The notes beneath the pieces were generated by a model. It saw nothing but the letters and a program-made list of their open reading frames with translations. It was not told the origin of the DNA and ran no database searches. From Planctomycetaceae bacterium UBA6172 (GTDB lineage Bacteria > Planctomycetota > Planctomycetia > Pirellulales > Pirellulaceae), in NCBI GenBank assembly GCA_002422955.1, contig DITY01000347.1, positions 10,927 to 19,739 of the forward strand: DNA of 8,813 nucleotides, given 5' to 3'. Both the position numbers and the translations under genes were made by a program. Positions 1 through 7,032 of the stretch are shown piece by piece (within the stretch, counting starts at the first letter, position 1; every line of letters starts with the position of its first letter).

Positions 1-86
1 GCGAATTCTCCGGAATCGGGGGCTGTGTTTACGGGTTCACGGTTCGGGAAGCGGACGATGGTTCGTTGCCAGCCAACCGTCAAGGA

Positions 87-3065
87 TCAATCCAAAAAAC
101 GAAATGCCGTGCTGGCTGCCAACGTTTGCACCGCTTTGGCCCATCCCGCCGCGGGATCAGGATTCGATGCGATGAAATCGAGGATCCAACGGCGTTGATC
201 GTCCGGCGGATCGGCTTGCAACAGCAGGTGATAAGCCAGTCGCAAACGGCTCTCGTCATCGGCGTGCTCGCTGAGCAACCGCGCCGCGATTTCCTGGCAC
301 CACCCGGAAACCTGAACGTTGTTGAGCATGGCCAACCCTTGCGCAGGCACGTTGGTCGATTCCCGACGCCCGACGATCAAGTCAGGATCAGCAAAATCGA
401 ACGTTACCAGCAAGCTCGGCAACTCGCCGCGGATTACGGGCAGGTAAATCGAGCGGCGGGGCGTCAATTCGACCTTGACCTCGGTCGGCGCGGCTACATT
501 TTGCGACACCAACACCCCGAACGCGGCCATCGGCGCGACCGAGGCGGTCGGATCGAAACGGCCGGTGGCGACCAGCAGCGTATCCCGCATCGCTTCGGCC
601 GGAAGCCGACGCCGCGACGCCCGCCACAGCCAGCGGTTGTCAGGGTCGCGTTCGAAAGCGTCCGTGTCATAACGACTCGACTGTCGGTAGGCCCGTGTCA
701 TCACCAACCGCCGCACCAGTCGCCGAATCGACCAACCGTCACGGACGAACTCGATCGCCAAATGATCGAGCAACTCCGGATGGCTGGGGCGCTCCCCTTG
801 AACGCCAAAGTTATCGACCGTGCGGACCAACCCTTCGCCGAACAGGTGCATCCAGACCCGATTGACGATCACCCGCGCCGTCAGCGGATTGTCGGGATCG
901 GTAACCCAGTGTGCCAACTGCAGTCGACCACTCTGATCGGGTGGAATCTCGACAGGTTCACCCGATGAGCCGATCCGGAGAAAGCCTCGTGGCACCTCAG
1001 GCCCCGGATTGTCAACTTCGCCACGAATGCAAACGAACGTGTTGCCGACCTTGGCCGCCTCGCGAACGGCCATCGCCATCGGTAAAGGTTCAGGCTTCCC
1101 GGCTCGCAGCGCGTCGTAAGCTGCCTGAGCCTGCTGATGGGCTCGCTTGGCCTGCTCGACGGTTGCTTTCCAGGCGACCACCGCCGGATCATCTTCGGCA
1201 AGTTCGTTAGCCTGGGCATCGCCAACCCGCAGGTACTGGACCGCATCCGCCAAAACGTAGCCGTCAGTCCCGTCGTTGCGGATCACCAAACTCGCAGGCG
1301 CGACGGCCCCATACTCAAACTCTCCCAGTGAGTGCCAATAAGGGGCGATCGCCGGCGCGAGCTGCTGATTCAAAACCAACCGCCGGATACCGACATCCTG
1401 TGGGTCCGCGGTCGCGGCGGACGCCGGCGTTTTCGAGTCATTGGGATGCGTCCCCAGCGTCAGCGTGACGGGAACATTCGACGCGCGATTCGCTCCTGGA
1501 GTGTAAGCGATCCGCACCTCATAGCGACCGGGCGTCGAAGGCCCAGGAAAAGTAACTTGCGACTGCCCTTGATCACGATTGTTATCGTGAGCGTACCCTT
1601 CGCCGTGATAAGGCTTGGTGTAGGTCGTTCGTTGCCATTCACCTTGAAAGACGGCTTGGGAGTCGTCGATCACCAATCCGGCTGCGGACGAGGGCATCGC
1701 CTTTTCGACCGCCTCCAATCGTTTCTTCACCGCCGTCAACTCGGCATTCAAGCGATCGGATTCGGCTTGATACGCGACGAAGGCCCTCGACTGAACCTCA
1801 GCCACGGGCAACGGCCGTTTGTGCCAAGTACTGACATACTTTTGGCTCTCGCCGTCGAGCACTTGGGTGCTGCGAAAGATCCCGGCTAAAGCGTAATAAT
1901 CCTCGGTCGGGATCGGATCGAACTTATGATCATGGCAACGGGCACAGCCGAGCGTCAGCCCGAGAAACGCGCGGCCGACCGTATCGATCATGTCGTCAAC
2001 AACATCCATCTCCAGCTTCGCCTTGTCTCGCTCGCTCAGCATTTTCGTACCGAGCATCAGAAATCCGGTAGCCACCAGATTATCCGCGACTTCAACCGGA
2101 TCCTCGGTTGCGAGCAGATCACCAGCGATCTGCTGGACCACGAAACGATCGAACGGCTTGTCCTCGGCAAAGCCGCGAATCACCAGATCGCGATATCGCC
2201 AAGCATCATGAAACGTGGCATTGAAGTCACTGCCGTTGGAATCGGCGTATCGCGCGACATCGAGCCAATGCCGAGCCCAATGCTCCGCATAGGCCGGGCT
2301 GTGCAACAGCGTATCGACCAATCGCGCCCAATTCGCCTCGGAAGGCTCGTCGCGAAAGGCTTCGATCAACTGCGGACTCGGAGGCAGCCCGGTCAGATCG
2401 AACGCGAGCCGCCGCAACCGCACCAACGGTTCGGCGTCCGGCGCTGGCGTGAGTCCCTCCGCCTCGAGGCGCGCCAGAACATAGGCGTCGATCACATCCC
2501 GTGTCCACGAGGCGTCACGAACCGCGGGAGGCGAAGTCACCCGCGGAGGCAGAAAAGCCCAAAATTGCCTCGCCTGATCCCAATCGATCTCGCCGTGACG
2601 CAGCCCCTCGGCCATGGCGTCATCCCGGGGGTCCGCGGCACCGTCAGCGATCCACTTTTCAAAATCCGCAATGACCTCGTCCGGCAACTTGCCGTCAGGC
2701 GGCATTTCGAGTGCTTCGTAGCGGATCGCCGACAGGACGAGGCTGGTCGCACTGTCGCCCGGAACGATCGCCGGCCCGCTGTCGCCGCCGATCCGCCAAC
2801 CTGCGGCACGGTCGAGCATCAGGCCACCATCCGGTTGGCCTGCTTCCTCGCCGTGACAGCCCAAGCACCGTGCCACCAAAACCGGCCGAATTTTGCTTTC
2901 GAAAAAATCGATCTGCTCGGCCGTCGGCGGCACCGTTTCCGTCGCCTCGAGCGTCCCCGTCGCGACGCCCTGAAACGCGAGCAACCAGCACCCCAGCCAA
3001 ACCATCCCGCACCGCGGGCCAAAGCCGGCGTGTTGAAAACCGATTGGGGTGTTGAAAAACCGCAT
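87..3065 (-). CDS. Exported PSCyt1-DUF1549-DUF1553 protein with golvesin-like insert
   Basis: This 992-residue protein belongs to the planctomycete cytochrome-c-like family. Residues 21-43 form a signal peptide (hydrophobic MVWLGCWLLAF, then small residues), so it is probably exported. PSCyt1 spans about 50-150 with a haem-binding CLGCH at 67-71 and the usual EMPPDGKLP motif near 120. DUF1549 spans about 186-398 and carries a second CxxCH (CARCHDHKFDP, 374-384). DUF1553 spans about 715-975, with LTARVIVNRVWMHLFGEGLV and DNFGVQGERPSHPELLD. Between them, residues about 463-615 resemble a golvesin C-terminal-like domain (YHGEGYAHDNN, GRYEVRIAYTPGANRASNVP, DGYVLADAVQYLRVG), flanked by predicted helical or coiled-coil arms at about 426-456 and 627-655. 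The family's biochemical role is not established; a redox or polymer-degradation function is often suggested from gene context. Neither candidate start has a clear Shine-Dalgarno. ATG at residue 21 (3003-3005) would give a more normal signal peptide than the listed start, so the true start is uncertain. The gene follows transaldolase after 172 nt and may have its own promoter. Confidence 0.93.
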   Translation of the reverse strand: MRFFNTPIGFQHAGFGPRCGMVWLGCWLLAFQGVATGTLEATETVPPTAEQIDFFESKIRPVLVARCLGCHGEEAGQPDGGLMLDRAAGWRIGGDSGPAIVPGDSATSLVLSAIRYEALEMPPDGKLPDEVIADFEKWIADGAADPRDDAMAEGLRHGEIDWDQARQFWAFLPPRVTSPPAVRDASWTRDVIDAYVLARLEAEGLTPAPDAEPLVRLRRLAFDLTGLPPSPQLIEAFRDEPSEANWARLVDTLLHSPAYAEHWARHWLDVARYADSNGSDFNATFHDAWRYRDLVIRGFAEDKPFDRFVVQQIAGDLLATEDPVEVADNLVATGFLMLGTKMLSERDKAKLEMDVVDDMIDTVGRAFLGLTLGCARCHDHKFDPIPTEDYYALAGIFRSTQVLDGESQKYVSTWHKRPLPVAEVQSRAFVAYQAESDRLNAELTAVKKRLEAVEKAMPSSAAGLVIDDSQAVFQGEWQRTTYTKPYHGEGYAHDNNRDQGQSQVTFPGPSTPGRYEVRIAYTPGANRASNVPVTLTLGTHPNDSKTPASAATADPQDVGIRRLVLNQQLAPAIAPYWHSLGEFEYGAVAPASLVIRNDGTDGYVLADAVQYLRVGDAQANELAEDDPAVVAWKATVEQAKRAHQQAQAAYDALRAGKPEPLPMAMAVREAAKVGNTFVCIRGEVDNPGPEVPRGFLRIGSSGEPVEIPPDQSGRLQLAHWVTDPDNPLTARVIVNRVWMHLFGEGLVRTVDNFGVQGERPSHPELLDHLAIEFVRDGWSIRRLVRRLVMTRAYRQSSRYDTDAFERDPDNRWLWRASRRRLPAEAMRDTLLVATGRFDPTASVAPMAAFGVLVSQNVAAPTEVKVELTPRRSIYLPVIRGELPSLLVTFDFADPDLIVGRRESTNVPAQGLAMLNNVQVSGWCQEIAARLLSEHADDESRLRLAYHLLLQADPPDDQRRWILDFIASNPDPAAGWAKAVQTLAASTAFRFLD
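1221..1679 (-). other. Golvesin C-terminal-like domain inside the DUF1549/DUF1553 protein
   Basis: This sub-region encodes residues about 463-615. It has the hallmark order of golvesin/Xly-type beta-sandwich domains: an opening DDS with a following GxW (VIDDSQAVFQGEW), a YxGxGYxHDxN motif, a GRYEVRIAY strand followed by NRASNVPVT, a W..LG.F.. strand pair, and a closing NDGTDGYVLADAVQYLR. In other proteins such domains often accompany polysaccharide-active enzymes and are thought to bind carbohydrate or the cell surface. Identification rests on remembered family motifs, not on a profile search. Confidence 0.72.
3030..3060. repeat. Short direct repeat GTGTTGAAAAC / GTGTTGAAAAAC
   Basis: On the plus strand GTGTTGAAAAC (3030-3040) recurs as GTGTTGAAAAAC (3049-3060), offset by 19 bases. 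The repeat overlaps the first codons of the listed reading frame of the DUF1549/DUF1553 gene (residues about 2-9). Downstream of an alternative start at 3005 it would instead be untranslated leader. No function is evident. Confidence 0.5.
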
Positions 3066-3237
3066 CAGCAGATCGAACAGGAGAGAGGAGGGGGGGTGGG
3101 CGATGAAAAGCGAACGGCAGCCAAGCGCATCGCCGTCTGCAACCGTTCACCGAATGGGTGAGGACCGAATCAACTGCAGTATAGCTGATCGTCCGACCGC
3201 TCCAGGAACGGCCCCAGACTCCCCTCCATCTTCGCCG

Positions 3238-4203
3238 TTACACCGACAGCTTGGCAAGAATTTTTTTCTCCAACTTCACGATATCGGCGGCAAACACACG
3301 GATTCCCTCCGCTAATTTCTCGGTTGCCATCGCATCTTCGTTCAACAGGAAGCGGAACGTCTTCTCGTCGCTGGGAATTCTGTCGATCGGAGTCAGCTTA
3401 GCCACGGCGGGATCGAGCTTTTTCTCGACGGTTGCCATCGATGTTGCCAATTCCCCCAGCAGTCCGGGACTGATCGTCAACAGATCGCATCCTGCCAATT
3501 CCACAATCTGGCTCAGGTTGCGAAAGCTCGCACCCATGACTTCGGTCTCGTAACCGAACTTCTTGTAATAGGCGTAGATCGTTCGCACCGATTGGACGCC
3601 CGGGTCGTCCGCGCCGACATACTCTTTTCCGGTGCTCTTTTTGTACCAGTCGTAGATCCGTCCGACGAATGGCGAGATCAGAGTTGCCCCTGCCTCGGCA
3701 CAAACCACGGCCTGCGGCAGCGAAAACATCAGGGTTAGGTTGCAGGAGATCCCTTCTTGCTGCAACACGCGTGCCGCTTGGGCCCCCTCCCAAGTCGACG
3801 CGATCTTGATCAGAACCCGTTCTCGAGGGATGCCAACTGCCTGATAGAGGCCGATCAAATGCCGCGCCTTGTCCAATGTCCCCGCCACGTCGAATGAGAG
3901 TCGGGCGTCCACTTCGGTTGACACCCGACCCGGCACAATTTTCAGAATTTCGCAACCGAACAGGATCAACAGATGATCGATGATGGCCCGGGCCCGCTCG
4001 TCCTTTGAACCGGAGGCGTTTCGTCCCTCAGCCACCGCCTTTTCCAGCAACGGTTGGTAAGCCGGCATGTCGACCGCCTTCTCGATCAGCGTCGGATTCG
4101 TCGTCGCATCCTGCGGTGCGAACTCCTTCATCGACGCAAAATCTCCAGTATCCGCCACCACGGTCGTTAAGCGCTTCAATTGGTCCAATGCGTTCAGACT
4201 CAT
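3238..4203 (-). CDS. tal: Transaldolase, class I TalA/TalB type
   Basis: This cytosolic enzyme of the non-oxidative pentose phosphate pathway moves a dihydroxyacetone unit from sedoheptulose 7-phosphate to glyceraldehyde 3-phosphate, giving fructose 6-phosphate and erythrose 4-phosphate. At 321 residues it matches the TalB length (317 in E. coli) and aligns along its whole length. Signature 1 is DATTNPTLI (32-40). Signature 2 contains the Schiff-base lysine K133 in LIKIASTWEGAQAAR. Other expected active-site residues are present: D18 (VADTGDF), N36, E97 (STEVDARLSFD), and S177 and R182 in SPFVGRI. The ATG is preceded by GAGGAG, the clearest ribosome binding site in the window. The gene lies 76 nt after the cupin stop with no obvious terminator between, so it may be cotranscribed with the upstream cluster, but a housekeeping role is equally possible. 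Confidence 0.97.
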   Translation of the reverse strand: MSLNALDQLKRLTTVVADTGDFASMKEFAPQDATTNPTLIEKAVDMPAYQPLLEKAVAEGRNASGSKDERARAIIDHLLILFGCEILKIVPGRVSTEVDARLSFDVAGTLDKARHLIGLYQAVGIPRERVLIKIASTWEGAQAARVLQQEGISCNLTLMFSLPQAVVCAEAGATLISPFVGRIYDWYKKSTGKEYVGADDPGVQSVRTIYAYYKKFGYETEVMGASFRNLSQIVELAGCDLLTISPGLLGELATSMATVEKKLDPAVAKLTPIDRIPSDEKTFRFLLNEDAMATEKLAEGIRVFAADIVKLEKKILAKLSV

Positions 4204-4214
4204 GATTTCAAGAT

Positions 4215-4220
4215 CTCCTC
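4215..4220 (-). promoter_or_regulatory. Shine-Dalgarno sequence GAGGAG of the transaldolase gene
   Basis: Plus-strand CTCCTC reads GAGGAG on the coding strand, 11 nt before the ATG at 4203. It supports that start and suggests stronger translation than for the other genes here, which have weak or no Shine-Dalgarno sequences. Confidence 0.65.
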
Positions 4221-4279
4221 AGTTAAAATTTCAGAATTCGGGGGGGCGGCAACCATTCTCGATGGAAGCCAGATAGTGG

Positions 4280-4705
4280 CTAGGGATTGGGAGGGGAGGT
4301 GCAAATCAAGACGACTAGCGTTTCCGTCCCGGTATTTTCAATCCCATGCACGCACCACGAGGGTAGATAGACAAAATCCCCTTTCTTGACGTGTCGCTTT
4401 TCACGGTGGAAGGTCATTTCGCCTTCGCCTTCTAAAATCACATAAGTCTCCTCGGTCGGGTGCGAACCGGGTTCCAAGACCACATGCGGCGGCACATAAA
4501 ACAGGACCAACCCCATGTTCTTGGCCGGTGCGTTCGGATTCACGGGATGCACGACCCGAACCCCCAACCCATGACAACCGGGATAGACGACCGGTACTCC
4601 CTGCTGGACGTTGACGATCATCGGATCGGGGGGCGTTTCCGGCTTGGGGACATTGGGCACCTGCTCGCTGCCAGTATAGCCCTTGAATTGCGTGATCTTC
4701 GCCAT
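4280..4705 (-). CDS. Small single-domain cupin protein
   Basis: This 141-residue protein is a single double-stranded beta-helix of the cupin_2 type. Cupin motif 1 is PGSHPTEETYVILEGEGEM (79-97), giving probable metal ligands H82 and E86. Motif 2 is GDFVYLPSWCVHGIEN (109-124), giving H120. The first histidine of the usual HxH pair is glycine (G80), so any metal site would be a reduced one unless a residue such as H74 substitutes. There is no signal peptide, so it should be cytosolic. Small cupins act as isomerases, epimerases, dioxygenases, lyases or sensory domains, and the exact reaction cannot be read here. It lies 116 nt after the SDR gene and 76 nt before transaldolase, on the same strand. 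ATG at 4703-4705 has no strong Shine-Dalgarno, but no better start is apparent. The cupin fold is secure; the function is not. Confidence 0.92.
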   Translation of the reverse strand: MAKITQFKGYTGSEQVPNVPKPETPPDPMIVNVQQGVPVVYPGCHGLGVRVVHPVNPNAPAKNMGLVLFYVPPHVVLEPGSHPTEETYVILEGEGEMTFHREKRHVKKGDFVYLPSWCVHGIENTGTETLVVLICTSPPNP

Positions 4706-4821
4706 GATGCGTTATTGAGCCTAAGGGGGTGGAGTGGATCGAACCGCCGCTGGATACGAAGTCCGTCTTCGCGTTTCGGAAGAAGCAAACAACTTCCTCA
4801 GTTGATTTGATACCCGAGCCG

Positions 4822-5655
4822 CTACTCCGATTCGGCCCGGAAAGTTTGCACGACATGCTGCTGATGCCCAGGCGTTCCTCCGGCATTCATCGCCAAATTT
4901 CCGCCATCGAGTGGGATGATCGCGCCGGTGATCCAGGCGGAGGCGTCCGAAGCGAGCAAGACTGCCAGCCCCATGATATCTCGCGGATCACCAAGACGCC
5001 CGGCGGGGATGCCCTTGAGGAACCTCCCTTCGAGCGTCGGGTCATCTTGCATCCGAGCTGCCAGGCTCGGATTGACGACCTGAGCGGGGGTCACGCAATT
5101 CACGCGCACCCCCCGATGACTCCATTCGGTGCTGAGCTCACGGGTCATCTGGATCACAGCCCCCATCGCCATGCTGTAGGCGATGTGTCCGCGCCCCAAG
5201 GCGGTGGAACTGGCGAGTGATCCGATATTCATGATCGAACCGGCGCCTTGGGCGAGCATGCGTCGCCCGGCTTGTTGGCACATCGCGAAGCGGCCGATGA
5301 CCAGGTTTTGAAACACGCGGTGCAAATCCTCGATGGCAAGATCTTCCGGCTGCGCCAAATGTCCGTCCCCGGCGATGTTACCCAAGAAATCGACTCGGCC
5401 GAATTGCCGGTCAACCTGCCGGAATAGATCCGCAATTTCATTCGGATCCGACACGTTGGTGCCGGCGACCAGTGTTCGCCGACCGAGCGCGCGAATCTCG
5501 CCGGCGACCGTCTCCGCGCCGGCGAGGTTACGGTCAACCAACGCCAGGTCGGCTCCACATTGTGCCAATGCGACGGCGGTCGCCTGGCCCAAACCTTGCG
5601 CAGCCCCAGAAACGACAGCAACCTTGCCGGTGAGATCAAAGAGTGGAATCGTCAT
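4822..5655 (-). CDS. SDR-family oxidoreductase lacking the catalytic lysine
   Basis: This 277-residue protein is a classical short-chain dehydrogenase/reductase. The cofactor motif is SGAAQGLG (16-23). D41 at the end of strand beta-2 (LALVDRN) points to NAD(H) rather than NADP(H). The structural motif is NIAG (93-96). Of the catalytic tetrad, N117, S146 (MNIGSLASS) and Y160 are present, but the YxxxK lysine is methionine: YSMAM at 160-164. The usual PG after the sixth strand is also changed (VNCVTPAQVVN, 185-195). The C-terminal DGG motif is present at 250-252, followed by about 25 extra residues. The protein is probably cytosolic. The gene begins 10 nt after the transporter stop, so the two are almost certainly cotranscribed and perhaps translationally coupled, since no Shine-Dalgarno is seen. 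It may be a dehydrogenase with an altered mechanism, or a binding protein that has lost activity. Confidence 0.95.
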   Translation of the reverse strand: MTIPLFDLTGKVAVVSGAAQGLGQATAVALAQCGADLALVDRNLAGAETVAGEIRALGRRTLVAGTNVSDPNEIADLFRQVDRQFGRVDFLGNIAGDGHLAQPEDLAIEDLHRVFQNLVIGRFAMCQQAGRRMLAQGAGSIMNIGSLASSTALGRGHIAYSMAMGAVIQMTRELSTEWSHRGVRVNCVTPAQVVNPSLAARMQDDPTLEGRFLKGIPAGRLGDPRDIMGLAVLLASDASAWITGAIIPLDGGNLAMNAGGTPGHQQHVVQTFRAESE

Positions 5656-5665
5656 GCTTGGGAGG

Positions 5666-6946
5666 TCATTCGTCAGGAGAGATCGTCAAAGGAATTACCG
5701 GCTGGACGCGAACCGCCAGCGCGAGGACCGCTCCCGCGAGCAGGATCGCCGCCATCGACCAAAGGCCGAACGTGCCGAGGATGGTGGCACCAAAGAAACC
5801 GCCGATATTGGCGACCGAATTGATCATCGCGATCCCACCTGCCGCGGCAACCCCCGTCAAAAAGGCGGTGGGTAGGGTCCAGAACACCGGCAACATGCTC
5901 ATCATTCCGGTTTGCGCCAAGCAGAGCCCGATCAGCGACAGGATTGGGGAAGGATTCCAGGCGGTCAGCGACCAACCGACCGCCGCCAACAAGGCGGCCA
6001 AAGCGAGGTGCTTGCGGCGTTCGTGCGAGCGGTCCGAACTGATGCCAAAAATCGCCATCCCGACGACGGCACAAATGTGGGGCAGGGCACTGAGTAAACC
6101 GATCTGAAAGGTACTGAAGTCTGAAAACTTTCCTTGGATCAGTTTAGGCATGTAGGCGCCACTGGCATTCGTTCCCACCGCGACCGTGAAATAGATCGCG
6201 ATCAGCAACCAAACACGCCACTGCAGCAGCGCCCCCAAGCGGTCGGCATCGTGCTGGCTGCGACGAGCGTCTTCCTCACCCCGCATGCGTGCGACTAACC
6301 AACCCCGTTCCTCGGCGGACAGCCACGCCGCGTCCTTGGGGTAATCGGTCAGGTAGACCAGAACGGCAAAACCCACAATGACCGACGGTATTCCTTCCAG
6401 CAGAAATAGCCATTGCCAACCGTGCAGTCCGCCGACCCGATCGAGGTACTGCATGATGAATCCGGAAATCGGATTGCCAAAGACGCTCGCCAAACCGATC
6501 GCGAGCATGAAAAAGGCCGTCATCTTGCCCCGTTCCCGATCGGGGAACCAATAGCTGAGGTACAAAATAATGCCCGGGAAAAAACCCGCCTCGGCTATCC
6601 CCAATAGAATCCGGAGCCCATAAAACGTCCACTGATCATGGGCGAACAGCGTAGCCGAGGAGATCAGTCCCCAACTGATCATGATCCGCGCGATCCAGCG
6701 GCGAGCGCCGACTTTCCGCATCAGCAGGTTGCTGGGGACCTCGAAGAGCAGGTACCCCAAATAGAACATGCCGTAGCCCAGATTGAATATCTCTTCGCTC
6801 AGGTTCAGGTCATCCTGCATCTGCAGTCGGGCGAATCCGACATTGGCCCGATCCAGAATATTCAGCAGGTACATCAAGCAAACGAACGGGATCAGCCGCC
6901 AAGCAACTTTGTGCAGCGTCGTCGTTTCGAGATCCGAATGGTTCAT
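5666..6946 (-). CDS. MFS transporter, anion:cation symporter (ACS) type
   Basis: This 426-residue integral inner-membrane protein has about 12 hydrophobic segments with a central cytoplasmic loop near 205-240. ACS-family hallmarks are clear: YLLNILDRANVGFA (26-39) in the first helix, the block from LRILLGIAEAGFFPG to SYWFPDRERGKM (111-142), GNPISGFIM (157-165), and GWQWLFLLEGIPSVIVG followed by LTDYPKDAAWLSAEER (176-214). ACS members such as tartrate, phthalate, hydroxyphenylacetate and galactonate/glucarate permeases import organic anions, usually with protons. The substrate here is not readable from sequence but is probably a carboxylate. It follows the exported cyclase-like gene by 86 nt and precedes the SDR by 10 nt, which suggests it imports a product of the former for the latter. 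The ATG at 6944-6946 has only a weak GGCAGGG upstream; it places the amphipathic N-terminus correctly ahead of helix 1. Confidence 0.95.
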   Translation of the reverse strand: MNHSDLETTTLHKVAWRLIPFVCLMYLLNILDRANVGFARLQMQDDLNLSEEIFNLGYGMFYLGYLLFEVPSNLLMRKVGARRWIARIMISWGLISSATLFAHDQWTFYGLRILLGIAEAGFFPGIILYLSYWFPDRERGKMTAFFMLAIGLASVFGNPISGFIMQYLDRVGGLHGWQWLFLLEGIPSVIVGFAVLVYLTDYPKDAAWLSAEERGWLVARMRGEEDARRSQHDADRLGALLQWRVWLLIAIYFTVAVGTNASGAYMPKLIQGKFSDFSTFQIGLLSALPHICAVVGMAIFGISSDRSHERRKHLALAALLAAVGWSLTAWNPSPILSLIGLCLAQTGMMSMLPVFWTLPTAFLTGVAAAGGIAMINSVANIGGFFGATILGTFGLWSMAAILLAGAVLALAVRVQPVIPLTISPDE

Positions 6947-6990
6947 GCACCCTGCCTAGCTCTTCGTCGGGTAGTGCCCATCGGTTGATG

Positions 6991-7030
6991 GCGGAGCGTT
7001 CCGCGGGCGAATCGACACGTTGCGGGACGC
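6991..7030 (-). promoter_or_regulatory. Possible alternative hairpins between cyclase and transporter genes
   Basis: Just after the cyclase stop, GCGGGACGC (7022-7030) can pair with GCGTTCCGC (6996-7004), a 9-bp stem with one mismatch and a 17-nt loop. The second arm can instead form a compact hairpin: GCGGA (6991-6995) with TCCGC (7000-7004) around a GCGT loop. The two folds are mutually exclusive. No T-run follows, so this is not a standard intrinsic terminator. It could be an mRNA-processing or stabilising element, or chance in GC-rich sequence. Confidence 0.25.
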
Positions 7031-7032
7031 TT

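Noticed and set aside
3075..3100. Purine-rich, G-rich tract as a G-quadruplex or regulatory element
   Set aside because: It has one long G-run and only short neighbouring runs. A similar G7 tract occurs at 4240-4246, so this looks like local composition.
1926..3161. Long plus-strand open frame (411 residues) opposite the DUF1549/DUF1553 gene
   Set aside because: Its translation is rich in Arg, Pro and His with no recognisable domain, and it lies antisense to a gene with clear family motifs. It is a shadow of GC-rich codon bias. The same holds for the plus-strand frames at 66-968 and 1332-1889.
3178..3183. TATACT on the minus strand as a -10 promoter element for the DUF1549/DUF1553 gene
   Set aside because: No matching -35 hexamer is found at 16-18 nt, and planctomycete promoters are poorly defined, so a promoter call is not supported.
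4757..4771. CGAAG/CTTCG inverted repeat between SDR and cupin genes as a terminator
   Set aside because: The stem is only 5 bp with no T-run after it on the coding strand; it is compatible with chance.
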